DNA from: Sinohyriopsis cumingii
Lineage: Eukaryota; Mollusca; Bivalvia; Unionida; Unionidae
Assembly: GCA_028554795.2 (NCBI GenBank)
Contig: CM068825.1
Coordinates: forward strand, 157,857,053 to 157,921,052
Reading direction: 5' to 3'
Length of the DNA: 64,000 nt
A program made the position numbers and the translations under genes. The notes beneath the pieces are model-generated. The model did no database searches. It was not told the DNA's origin and was given only the letters and a program-made list of their open reading frames with translations. This document shows positions 24,131 through 38,404 of the stretch, one piece after another. Position 1 is the stretch's first letter, and each line of letters begins with the position of its first letter.

Positions 24131-24181
24131 ATGTTCCTTGGAACTAAAAACTGGATTTGCATTTTCATCTATACGTTCCAG
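24131..24181 (+). CDS. DSL-mucin exon 1 (signal peptide, candidate)
   Basis: ATG at 24131, then 17 codons rich in Trp/Ile/Phe/Tyr (NWICIFIYTF) and a donor CAG/GTAATT in phase 0. It fits the phase-0 acceptor at 27176. The hydrophobic run is short, so this exon is inferred rather than proven. Confidence 0.4.
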
Positions 24182-27100
24182 GTAATTCTCTCAAAGATAT
24201 TTCTAAAATTTGTAGTCATCGCCGTTTATTAATTGATCAAGTTATCTTCTCGAAAAATTTCCGATTTTGTAAATGCATTTGTTTATAGCACAGCAGTAAA
24301 CGTGAAACGTACCTTCTTGATACACTGTTCCTTTACAAAATTCGTCCTGAGAAGACAAACTCTTTCATTTACAATACTTTATTGATAGTTATAAATAATT
24401 ATCGAAAACTGAGATTGTCAAACATACTTGTAAAGTAACATGTATTGTACGTATCTATTGCATTAAATGCCACTTTCAAGTCCATTCTTTTCAACATCAG
24501 CTCTGTGCGTATGCGTAATTAAACGATTGTAAAAGCCTATACCAGTTTTGCGATTGGAATTTTAGTATTCTGCGTGAAGATTGATGATAAATCTCTGGCA
24601 ACATTTTAAGCTCACTTTTGTCACACTCAACTATGCAGATCAACACAGGCACCATTTTTTGATATTCCATTTTACCATGATGCGATCACGATGAAAACGG
24701 TGACTTCCCCATTATTCGTGAGTGGAATCTGGAATGTAGACATGTAATGGTCCATACAAAATGAACGACTGTATTAGTTCATCACTTTTCTTTTGTTTTC
24801 TCCGAAAAATAATTGCTAAATATGAAAGATTATGTGCCGTTATTTCTTGCGAAGTAAGTGATATCTGATATATAAAAATGCTTGAGCATCAACTGACATG
24901 TACATATAACACATCGAAAGTCATGCATATTCTCTCAAATGTTGCTTTATAATAAAATTCTTAGATTTACGAGCATGGTATGATTAGGCAGCCTATTGGT
25001 CACTGCGAAATCGCTGACAATTTCAGATCTATGGGGGATCTCCAGGGTAATTTCCTGGTGGACCCGTGGACCAGTCCCACAGTGTTTTCGAGGTGTGATA
25101 TGTATAAAGATAGATGTCCGTTTTTTAGTTATTTTATGTTATTGTTGGGGGAGAATGAGAGGCACTAAATGTATTGTCTAACTTATACATCCCTCTCCAT
25201 TATAGATGAAACGTCCCATTCAGTATATTCCTGCAATAAGAGAGATTGGAAGTGCTGTATCAATATCTGAACATAGTCAATAGTCAAACGTAGTCAACGT
25301 AGTCAATAGTCAAACGTAGTCAACGTAGTCAATAGTCAAACGTAGTCAATAACCAAACGTAGCCAATAGTCAAACGTAGTCTATAGTCATACGTAATCAA
25401 TAGTCAAACGTAGTCAATAGTCAAACGTAGCAAAGAATTTCTCACGCAGTGGCTTCTTTGGCCAGAAAGTTATAAAACGCAGCGTGTGGTGTACAGTTTA
25501 AGTCCAATACGAGTTTATCTTATTATATACAAGAAAGGTACGGCAAACCATAGTTAGAAATCAAATTAAGGAATAAATCCAGTCGAATGAAGATTCTAAC
25601 TTTTCAATCTGATTCAGATTAGGTCCATTTAGGCCACTTAAGGTCATGTTCTGGCGACCTATATAATTACCATAATCGCTAGTTTTATCAGCAGATCATA
25701 TGCAGTCTAATATCTTCGAGTTTGGGTGACTGAGCAGTGTGGCTGAAAAGCATCAATGTGTGCAGAACAATTGGACTCACTTCAGATTTTTTAAAGCTAA
25801 ATTTCCATTGGCTAATTCTAAGGTCACCAGAACACGACCTGTAAGCGGTCGTTGTCAGATCTGAAGGACAGTGGAGATCTGAATTTAATCAGATTGCCAA
25901 CTGTTGTGCCATATCTGATTTTGAATTTACAGTCTTGGTCTTGTTAACTTCTCCTTGCTCGAAAACGCCCGCGGTTGTGCGACTTTAATCTAGCTAATAT
26001 TAATGATTTAGGACAATATTATCTATGTATAAATGCATGCATTTGAAACAGTTAGTACGAATGAGGAAGGTGAAGATTGGTTCAGTTCTCTTCCCCATTT
26101 TCATGGATATTAAAGCGAAGCGTTAATGCGATCATGAAAATAAGTGTACCATTCAGCCTTATGCTACGAATACTGTTAGACTACTTATCCGACTTCCGGA
26201 TCTTTAGGTAAGGTCTGATTCCAATACAAAACGTCAGGACGGCTCATTTTGATCAACATAAGCCCCATTTATTCCACATACAAAACAAAACAGGCAACGT
26301 TCCCACCATTTTATGTATATTGGTATAGACCATGACTTCTACTAGTGATAAAGAGGATTTCATGGTAATCGTTGAAAATCTACTTAAAATTGTAACAATA
26401 TTTGTACGCCTAAGATAAACTTGTTGAAGAATTAAGATTTCGATAAATCTACATTTGTGTGTAGAGTTTGTAAAGTTCAAAATGTGTGATGTTTCCAAGT
26501 CTCTTTCACTCAGAGGAATAAAGCCTGAAAAATATCAACAATGGAGGAGGAGAGCAAATACGTATTGAAGAATGCTGGTGGCGCCTTGCATTGTCTTTAA
26601 TGAGCATTTGGGAATAAATAGAGAGAAGGTTATTCGAGTTTAGCATATATAATCTAGTGAAGAACTTCGAGGATGGTTTCAACTTTTGATGGAATCCTTT
26701 CCCGTTGCATCCAATATCACCTCCAATAAATAAAAAGGATGGAATTAATATAGCTGTCAGTCAGTGTGTGTTCACCTGACAATAATGATATCATAAAATG
26801 TTGTGTTTACCGAGAATAAGTTGCAAAATGAGAAAAAGAAATATGATTGTTAATGGTACATGATTTCAGTATATTCAATGGGAAAGGTTGACCTTTACTG
26901 TATGCGAACAATAAAAAATTCTATGCAACATTTTGAAATTCTATGCAACGTTTTGAAATTCTATGCAACGTTTTAAAAATATAATCCATAATAATATGTT
27001 CATGTTTAGATTAAGTTCTTAGGACTGAATGAAAAATTGTCAATCTAAATTTGGTCACAAACTATACAATTTTATAAACTCAATACTTTAGTATTTCAAG

Positions 27101-28429
27101 AAATGACACTTTACAATCTGTAATATTTGAAATATTTTAAAATACTGTAAATGTATACATGTATACACTTTACAGATATCCTGGCACAGTGTCACCACTA
27201 CAGTCATGGTAAAGTTAGAATTGCTACACTACCTGGCAACTCCAAACAAGTGTTGTGATGGTGTGTGGTTCACATGTAGTGAGTGTGATCCTTTCCTTCG
27301 AGTCTGTATCAGGTCAGTATTCTCTAGTTTCTCAGGTGAAATATTAAGATTATATTTTTGTGTGTACAGTGGCACGTTTTAGGTATTAAATATATATGTC
27401 TCTGTTATTTTGAGAGGTGCACCGTCTGAAGTCAATAACTACAGCTTCGTTTCAATACTTCAATGAAACCGAAGTAAAGAAAGAAAGCAGAAATATTTCA
27501 GTTTGCGTGCCTTATTTATAATTCCCTTAACACTCGTGAACATCGTTTTAAAAAAGCTTGGTTTTAAACTTCACACAAAGTTTGTAAAAGAAACAGCTGC
27601 ATTATTAAGCACCTTGGCTCTGTCACTTACCTTCTCTGAGGTATACCACCAAAAGTAGAGTGGTTACTGTGCGTCAAATGAAAAATTCGGCTAATGGAAG
27701 ATATAAATGGCTTACACATATTAAACAAACTCCTGTCATCTGATTTACGGGGCGAGTCAATTAGACTTTCACCAAAAGAACTTGACATGTTATTTTTAAA
27801 ATGCACTTCTGTGTGGTTTAGTGAATTTTAGTTGGTTTAATATAAATTATATCTTCATGTATTTCGGCAGATTATCTGTTTCCTATTAAAATGTCACTGT
27901 TTAAAGTTTTGTGTTTTATTTTGTTTATTATAACCGTTAAAACCAAGAATGCAAATCATAATGGATACGCCGCCTCAGAACATTGAAACCAAGCGGTTTA
28001 AACCAAGACGACTAGAAATAGATAGCCATGCACTAAAATTATCTTTTGCAGCCGACTCATTTTCTTTTACATAATTCTCTAAATTTGTTTAATAACCTAT
28101 AATTACTACCATAACAATGAAATATCCGGGATATAATTTGCGCTGACATAAAATATCAGATGTTATGGCTCATCGATTTCTACGTGAACAAAAATATTTT
28201 CCAGTATCCGCAACAATTTGAAATAAACTAGTTAAAGCATAATAAATGTAATGCTTTAATTCCTGTAGAAACAGCCATGTAAAGTTTTGCAAACATAACC
28301 GTTTTTCTGTTTTATTTATGTGTCTTGTCTATGTTTTGTATTTGCCTTTGAAAAAGACTCATTAAGAGTCGAAAGCGCTCAGGCTAATTAGATACTAGTT
28401 GTGCACTGTTCGTTGTCAGTGTATTCTAT

Positions 28430-28509
<80 letters not shown>

Positions 28510-31500
28510 CCTTCTTTTCAATTATAATTATAAATGTATTATTTACTTTTGCAAATATATATGTATCACTCATATATTTTTCATCTTTTATGTAATCGTA
28601 TGTCTTATATTAATCAGCTTTTTAATGAAATAAATAATGATACGATCATTTCAATCTGAAAATACTCAGTAGCCTTGCTGAATGTTTATTATGAGTAATA
28701 AAAGAGCTTGAGAAAAGTTAGGGTTTTATAAAGTTTTCATCCCATTCTTTATTTTTAGAGACTAGCAAAATATATGATTTTAATAATAATAGAATGTATA
28801 GAATTAATATCTTCGATATATTTTGTAATGAACATAAAGCAGCCCATTATTTTTCTTGGCCGGTATATTTTATAATGAACAGCCCATAGATTTTCTTGGC
28901 CGGTATATTTTATAATGAACAGCCCACAGAGTTTCTTGGACGGTATATTTTATAATGAACAGCCCATAGATTTTCTTGGCCGGTATATTTTGTAATGAAC
29001 AGCCCATGTTTTTTCTTGGACGGTATATTTTGTAATGAACAGCCCATGTTTTTTCTTGGACGGTATATTTTGTAATGAACAGCCCATGTTTTTTCTTGGA
29101 CGGTATATTTTATAATGAACAGCCCATAGAGTTTCTTGGACGGTATATTTTATAATGAACAGCCCATAGAGTTTCTTGGACGGTATATTTTATAATGAAC
29201 AGCCCATGTTTTTTCTTGGACGGTATATTTTGTAATGAACAGCCCATGTTTTTTCTTGGACGGTATATTTTGTAATGAACAGCCCATGTTTTTTCTTGGC
29301 CGGTTTTTTTTGTAATGAACATCCCATGTTTTTTCTTGGACGGTATATTTTATAATGAACAGCCCATAGAGTTTCTTGGACGGTATATTTTATAATGAAC
29401 AGCCCATAGAGTTTCTTGGCCGGTATATTTTGTAATGAACATCCCATGTTTTTTCTTGGACGGTATATTTTGTAATGAACAGCCCATGAATTTTCTTGGC
29501 CGGTGCATTTCGTAATGAATATAAAGCAGCCTATTAGTTTTTTTTTTCTTTCTTGGCCGGTATATTTTTCTATGTGCAAGCATGCTGGATTGTTTTTCTA
29601 CATACACATTGACAATCAAGCATTTAAGAACTGTTGATAATATTTTAATGCAATTAATAGCAGAACTAATGTAAATTATCTTATTTCTCCACACATAAAT
29701 TAAAGGTATGTTCTCCTTAATCAATGGCATGAACAACATCAGTATCTTCCACTTCTTTCTCCCTTTTCCTCGTTTTCATCATCACTGTTTCTTCTGCCAT
29801 TTAACCTTACTTTGTATTCTACAGATCTTCATTAGTAAAACATAAGTTTAATTAAAAGATGTTTTAGACGGCATCGTTTTTTGTGTGTGGCTTGGTTAAT
29901 TTGTTAGTGCAAATTTACATGTCGATGCAATATTACCTACAGTTTATTATCCTAATTATCATTCTTTAAAACTATGTTTGTATATTATTGCCAATACGAA
30001 TATACCAGCAATAGATGCCATGAAACCTCGCGAGAGAATGACAAGTATTCAATTGATCTGACACACAGTTCGATCACACCGCATGTCTTCACTGAAGTCT
30101 TCAATGTATCGAACGTAAGTTATATTTTTCTACGATGCTATACAGCCATTGTTTGTATTGTTTCTTTCATTGGAAAACGTATCAGCAATGTAACACATTA
30201 CTTTACTTATAATGCTGCAATTACTGTTGTTGCTTTTGTTTGGTTATTTGGTCTACGATGATTTCCATTACATAAAGCATTGACACGAGTTCCGTTGTAA
30301 ACGTTTGGGGTTTTAGCGCTGCAAAGGGTAAAGAAACAACGAGTGTTTATCTAAAAACGGCAAAAGTTCGTACATTGTACTGCAGTCGTGAAAGGTAATC
30401 ATCATTTACAGGGAGTCAGTAATAAACTAGTAGAACAACCACAGGTAATATCTGTAATTGATACGGTAATTGATCCCTTTGGTCCCTGTATTTTGACTAA
30501 TCATAATATTTGAAGAGAAAAGTAAGAAATAGGTGCAAATATTGAAAAGAAATAGATTTGTCAATTTAAATTTCAATCTTTGAAAAACATTTGCATTAGT
30601 GGCTATCCGTTCCCGTTTGCTCCACTCTGATAAAAATATGTATGATGCAGAAAATCCATACATATGGTCAACTGCGAGAGAGAGACAGACGGACACACAG
30701 AGTGTTAGTCATTTTTAGTTACATAAGATGTCAAATCTGATATTAGTCGGGACTTTGTTATTAATAGAAATAATAACATTATTACGTTAATGGACAAAAT
30801 AAAACAAATGTTCAGTCAATAGAAGTGAACACATTTTATTTCTCTATAATCACTCTAGTAATCATTTTCAGGACGAAAAATACTTTATTGGCTGATTTAA
30901 GATTTGGTTTCCTATTACAATTCTTGACTTTCATAATCTCACAAACAATGAGCTTAATCAGTCAGAAGACATAAATAGTAACAAATGAATTTTAGTGCCA
31001 AGACTTAGAGTAGATCGTTTAGTTTGGTCAGGATATAAACAACTCATAAGGAGATTTTAGAATACATTCTTTGTTTCAGGAAGTTACTGAAATCAGAATC
31101 AAAGCCATAGACAAGGATACGCTAGATGATAATGACGATATTGATGAGGTATATTTGAATTACAGAGAACCACACTCTCCAAAAAGCAATAATATTACAT
31201 TAAGGAGTAATAAGTTGACGTAAGTGGACCATTTATGTTTCCTACTTGTCTTTAAATCTTGATCACGAAATGTCTTGATTTTTGCCTCATAATTATATTA
31301 ATTAATGCCCATGGCAGAAATGTCCTTAAAGAAATAAATGAACTTGGCCAAGGTGCCATCTTCGAATGCAACGTATATTTCTTTGGGGGGAAAGAAATCC
31401 TCAACGAGAACACAACAACAATATTTACTTCAAGATAAGTGTTAGCATAAACATAGTGTCGTTGCCTTTGTTGTTAATGTTGTTGTTGTTGCTTTTATTA

Positions 31501-34500
31501 GTATTAGTATTGCCAATTTAGAAGCATCTTTTGAAGTAATCAGTTTATCCACGTTCACATATTGTCTTTATACAACAGCATCACGGCCAGAATCACAGTA
31601 GACTGCATTACAAACTTCTACGGGCCACAGTGTACACACTATTGCCAAAATACAGACCATGGGAAATGCGATTCTTCTGGTAATCTGACGTGTCAAGCAG
31701 GTAAAAGGACCATTATTTGTATAATTTTTCACGTAAGCAATCGTACTGTAAGGAGTTCATATGTAGATATACGTAAGTATGTTTTAAAGTCTAATGAAAT
31801 GTCAGAAAAATATTGAATATGTGTTGCCGATTAAACACAAACTTCTAAAATGTCAAGATAAAAAATAACACATCATTTTTAGGCAGACTAATTCTTCCAA
31901 ATACATGTAAAGATAAAATACTGTAACTTGCCATCTAAGGGGTTTCTGACCGAGCGATGTCAAACCCTGGCTCGATTCCGCTAGAAGTCATAAGTTTCCC
32001 TTAATTTCAAAGACCTCGATACAACTTATGTTATATATTGGAAAGTCCAAGGTGTCCATTATATAATAATTTTAATTTAATTAATATAAGACCACAGATC
32101 TCACAACTTCCCAGTTGTATATCAACCGCACATCTGCATGGTTTCTCTTCATTAACACTCCGTAACATACCGTCAGTATTTTAGGCCGTAAAGCTTACAA
32201 CTCAGCTAACTAATACAAGGAACTGTTTCTACTACGCCACCTTAGGCCAGTCAAAACATGGTTTTAAGTCAAATTTCCCCGTGACTTTGCATCACATTTG
32301 CCACCACGGCAACATAAACGGTACTTGCCGACGACGGAACGGTCCCTCTCGTTTATTCCATTGTGTAATTTACGTCTCCAATCATAAATAATGCACCTGG
32401 TATCACACAACCAATGTACACAACTATATTTTAATATAACTAATGAACGACAGGGACACTCATGCGACTCAGACCCAAATTCACCAAAATTAAACCATGG
32501 CATCTTGGAAACTCACTAACACTTCACTCCATGACGTTTGCCCCTAGTAACTGGCTAATATGTTCTTGCTGAGGAATATATTCCCAGCACCGACTTCCCA
32601 TAATTAAACAAGTAATCACAAAAATCTAAGAATTCCTTAAAACCGAGCTCTGTAAACAAAAGCGCATACTCCAGATTTATCACAATACTACAAGATAAAA
32701 GATTGAATAAAATAACTGTAACATAGATTTTAAACAATAAAATATAGAGTTTATTTTCCTTGATATTATCCGCATTTCCTGAAAAATTCAAAGAAGTTCA
32801 TTGCTGGTACATTATCATAAACATATCAAAATGAAAGAACTGTGAGGTATAATACACATATGTACTTATTAGCTTTTATAGGCAGTCAGCACAATAATGG
32901 CTATATGATGCCAAATAAAATCAATAAATTGGAAATATGTAGATACAGCTATTCACGCATGCGTACACAGACGTGAAAAGGCATTTGATGAAGAGTGCAA
33001 ACATTTTACGATGACTTTAGGATTGGAATAGCACAACCTGTTTCCACTACTATATACATTGCAAAATGAAAAAGGGGTAATTCCATTACTCTTGATGTTT
33101 CCTAATCAATGGATCCGTAACATATTGATCATCTGCTAGGTCTTACACGTTCTTAAAGGTAACAAACATTTTTCTTCATTCGTTTACGGTGATATGAGGA
33201 TAAATTCTAATGATAGACCCCACGTAACATTTTTTGAATGGTTCGATCAAAGTTTCATGAATTGTACTCGATTTCTAGAGTCTGTTAATTACTAATTATG
33301 AGGATTTTAGGTTTCAAAATGTATCACAATATTAAAGACTTTAAACTGTAGGTCCGACTGCATGCTTCTTACAGTGTGACGTGTCTGGAAAATATCCAGG
33401 AGGTGACCTTAAAGGACTGGAAGGATTTTACAAATATTATCAGCTTATTGTATGAAATTGATTTAAGGGAACTCAAACTTTTCTATACACTAATAATGAA
33501 GGAAACGCAAACATCTTTTAATTCCCATGTATTCCTATTAATTGTGTTCAAACAATGTCTTTGAAAGAGGCTGACGACCTTCTTTGTGCCTCTAACAAAT
33601 TACAAATGTAGCGATATTGTGTATAAAACTGTTGTTGATTCCCGTGCTTGTAAATTCAATCTGAATTATAACATTGGGTTCTTTATTTCTTACGCCATCT
33701 GGGTCAAAATTACCATCAGGGATTAAAAATTGTATCAACATACTTATTAAAACCGCGCATACATACCAAAGCCACCATACAGTATATATTCTAGCCTGAT
33801 GCACAGAAAGTTTAAGTGACAATTTGCTAACTTGTAATCATATATATTATCACTCGCTATAATGTATAAAAATGACATACATTACAGGTTATTTTGGAAA
33901 CAATTGCTCACTAACAAGCTCTACTCCTGCCCCTACGTCAGCCTCAAAACCATTATTCGCTAAATCAATGCCAACAACGGAATCTTTTGGAAAAACATCA
34001 AAATCTGAGCAAACAACGGTGCCGTCTACACCAACAACGCAACCAAAGACAATGGTATCTACATCTATTTCAATAAGAAAACTAACGAACGTTACTTATC
34101 AAAACATTGCGACCAATGAACAAACAATGCCATCATCAACAAACGTGCAAACACAGAAAGCGTCTACGGCAATATGGAATACTAAACCGACTATAATCGC
34201 ATATACCTTAAGGCAAAAAACAGAGTCAACGACAGTGCTACCATCAATAGCTTCGTTAACTGAACCAATAATTAGTATATTTGCACAATCATCAACAACG
34301 TTAGCTACGTCAACGAAAACTACAATAACTGAATCATCGAAAAAAAAGTCAGAAAATACTGGAGAAACGACAGCTAAATCAACAAAGATTTCGACACCAC
34401 AACCAACAACAATGAGATCTTTGACAGCTGAGTCAAGGACAGGTACGTCCACCAAAGCCTCAACAAGAAGAAATTCTTTGTCAGCTTCAAGAACGGAACC

Positions 34501-37500
34501 AACAACTGTGACAGTGACTGAAGCTTCAACAAGCAAAGCACACACTTCATCTACGGAAGCTTCAACAAGCAAAGCACACGCTTCATCTACGGAAGCTCCA
34601 ACAAGCAAAGCACACACTTCATCTGCGGAAGCTTCAACAAGCAAAGCACACACTTCATCTAAAGAAGATTCAACAAGCAAAGCACACGCATCATCTACGG
34701 AAAGTTCAACAAGCAAAGCACGCGCTTCATCTACGGAAGCTTCAGCAATCAAAGCACACGCTTCATCTACAGAAGCTTCAACAAGCAAAACACACACTTC
34801 ATCTACGAAAGCTTCAACAAGCAAAGTACACATTTCATCTACGGAAGCTTCAACAAGCAAAGCACACACCTCATCTACGGAAGCTTCAACAAGCAAAGCA
34901 CACACTTCATCTACGAAAGCTTCAACAAGCAAAGCACACACTTTGGCATCCACAACTATGCCAAATTCAACTTCCGTAATATCTTTAACTGCTCTTTCAA
35001 AGTCAGCGACGATAGCAAAGGCATCTACAACTGAATATATGACGGTACCGTCGACAACAATGTCCAAAACTACAACGAAATCATCACCAAAGACTGAGAA
35101 AATGGCAGTGAAATTCCCAACAACTTTAACTATTCCAAATATAGTGATACCCACTAACACACCTACATTCAAGAAGACAAGTTCCCTGGCAGTTTCATCG
35201 GTAGAACCGGCAACAGTAACATCCACAATCACTTCAACATCCACATTTACGCCCATTCAAACGATGGCAACCGAAACGAACAAAGTAAAATCCACAATAT
35301 CATCAAGAGCTCATTCAACAACAAAGGTAAACAATACAACTCTGCAAACTTCAACAAATGCAGCAACTCAAATAACGCATACGGCATCCAAAGTAACTTC
35401 CACGCTTAAACCAACAATAGTAACATCAATAACAATTTTAAAAACTGAACCAAAAACGGTGACATCTACAAAATCTTTTACAACTAAACCAACTCCAATG
35501 TCAAATACATCCACTTTGACAACCGATACCACGAGAGTGACATCCACGACGTCTTCAACCACTATTTCATTAATGAAGATGTATGACACAACGTCCACAG
35601 CTCATCCAACGACTATGTTACCTACGACAACTGGACAAACGACAACAATACAGCAACGGACTTCCAAAAACGAACCGAAATCAATAATATCTACATCCGC
35701 TGTGACAACTAGGGCATTGACTGAGAGTCCCACGACAGTGTCCAAACCAGAACAAAACACAGAGACACCCAAGAGAGCCCCAACAATAGAACCTTCGTCA
35801 TTAACATCTACAAAATATTCGATAACTGAGACAACCAACAGATCATCCACTGTTTCAACAGATGAACCAATAGCAGCCTATACCGTATATTCCACAATCC
35901 AACCAAAGTCTGTGTTAATTTCAACTGAACCTTCCAATGAACCAACCAAGTTAACATCTATAAAACTGTTAACAAGTGAATCAAATAAATCACACCAAAC
36001 AACATCAAAGAATGAAACAGCAACAGTGAAATACACAACAACTTCTAAAACTGGATCAACAAAAGTAACATCCACAACTTCCATAAAAGAACCAACGACA
36101 CTGACATCTGAAGCAAACACCCTTCACAAGAAAAATTTATCATCAACGAACACACTGGAATTAAACCCAACGACAAAGATAATTACGTCGATGTCAAGCA
36201 CTGAGTCAACAACAATGACATCAGGAGCAACCTTACAAAGTGAACCAAAAACAGTGGTTCCAACAGGAGATTTTACACCCGAACCAAAGGAAGTGGGGTC
36301 CATAACAATTTATCTAGATGAACCAACGACGGTGAGATCCACAGCAAGTTCTACCGCAGAACCAACTACAGTGACGTTAATAACAGCTCCACCAAATGAA
36401 CTAACGACACCCATATTTAATACTATATCAAGCACTATAAGAATGGTATTAACATCAACACAATCTTTGAATACCAAAGAGGCTTCCGTGACATCCACGA
36501 GGTCAGTAACTTGGTCAAAAGAGCCTTTATCAATAGTTTCAACAACTCAACCGAGGTCAGTAACTTTCAAACCTGACTCACCTATCATCAGATCTACGAC
36601 TTCAAAAGAATCATCCGAAAAATCTTCAACAATTGAACCTACAACATTTACATCAACACTAACTTCTTTTGGCGAACAAACAATAGTTTTAACAAAAATG
36701 GATACTGGATCTTCTACGCCTAAATACAAAACATTATCCAGTACACCAACCGCAAAATCAAGTCAGACTATTGCAAGTTTGCTAATAAAAGGTGATGTCA
36801 GAGTTCATTTGGACCAGGTTAAGAAAATCATTGCACAGTTGATACGTTCTAATCTAAACTACGAGGAATTGGACGCTCTATCCATCTCAGCCAGTGCAAA
36901 GATTGTCCTTGGAAGTAATGGGTAAGTTAAGGTTAGCTTTTTCCTTTTTGCATTATTGAACACACAGCATAAAAGCGCGGTGTCTTATTTTAAATGACAT
37001 TGAAATTACAACTAAATGGTGGCAGTACAATCGTTTAATTTTCACGTACGGTCATTTCTGACTACAAATGAATGTATAAAATTCATGGATGATATCTAAT
37101 TTTCTGTACTAACATTACTATTTTTCAGCGAAAAAGTGACACAGATTATATATACTGTATCATATGATGGTAACAATCTGACAGCGGAAGAAATTTCACG
37201 TATGGTCAACGATCCCCCATCTAATAGTCAAACATTATCATCCGCATTGGCAATCTTAGACATGCAGCAATACCAAGGAGAAATTACGGAAGCTACGACG
37301 CAGAGTGACAAGGTAAATTTTTAAAGTTTTATTATGTCTTGAATTTTATTAAAATAATTTATCGTTATTACCATAGTCATCAATTCCATGTGTGTGAGTT
37401 TATTAAGCCATGAAGCATGAACATGTTGGCTCTATTCCAAATAGATTTTTACGCAGGATTATTGAATGAGATGACTCTGTTCCAAATACATTCTTACGGC

Positions 37501-37669
37501 AGGATTATTGAATGAGATGACTCTGTTCCAAATACATTCTTACGGCAGGATTATTGAATGAGTTTACTGTTCAAAATAGATTCTTACAGCAGGTTATTGA
37601 ATGATCATTAGGGTTACATGTTTGCATATATTATTGGTTAATAGATGGAAAGATAGCCCCCATTGCACA

Positions 37670-37702
<33 letters not shown>

Positions 37703-38325
37703 CCACAACCACAACTACACACAACCACGCACAAGCGCGAGCGCGCGTTCTTTCCGCATAATTTCGAGAACTACACATTTTGAAAGTAAGTGTATTTTAG
37801 AGGCGAAAATGTCGAAAGACGACGCTGAAACAAAAATTATTGTGTATAAAAAAAATTATTTATCTTTCACAAGAATGCAAATAAAATTCTTAATTTATGC
37901 ATTTACTTTCAGCTTGAAAATGTATTGTAGTATTTCTATTTTAATCGATAAGCGATTTAAAGATGGATTTTTGCATAAATATCGAAAAATATTAGTATCT
38001 CTCTCTATGTTTAAAAAAAATAAGCATTAAATGGTCGTTAATAGAAGGATACATGACGTCATAGAGTACACATCCAAGCACCCCTCTCAGGAACAAAATA
38101 ATGGCAGTCGTCTGAAAACTAATGTCAACTAGGCATTGCTGCATGAAAAGATGGCGAAATAGATGTTTGCTATTTCAATAATGAAAGGAATATGACTAAG
38201 AATGTATACAGTGATATTTGCAGCCATTGACATCCACTAAGAGACTGGAAATCTTAATTTTTGATAATCAAGCTTTTGTTTCACGAAGGAAATTTCATAA
38301 TTTATTTTAATGATATGTATGTATG

Positions 38326-38404
<79 letters not shown>

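Noticed and set aside
34099..35256. 385-codon minus-strand open frame
   Set aside because: Antisense shadow of the Ser/Thr-rich mucin exon; its composition (Val/Asp/Glu repeats) follows from the sense repeat.
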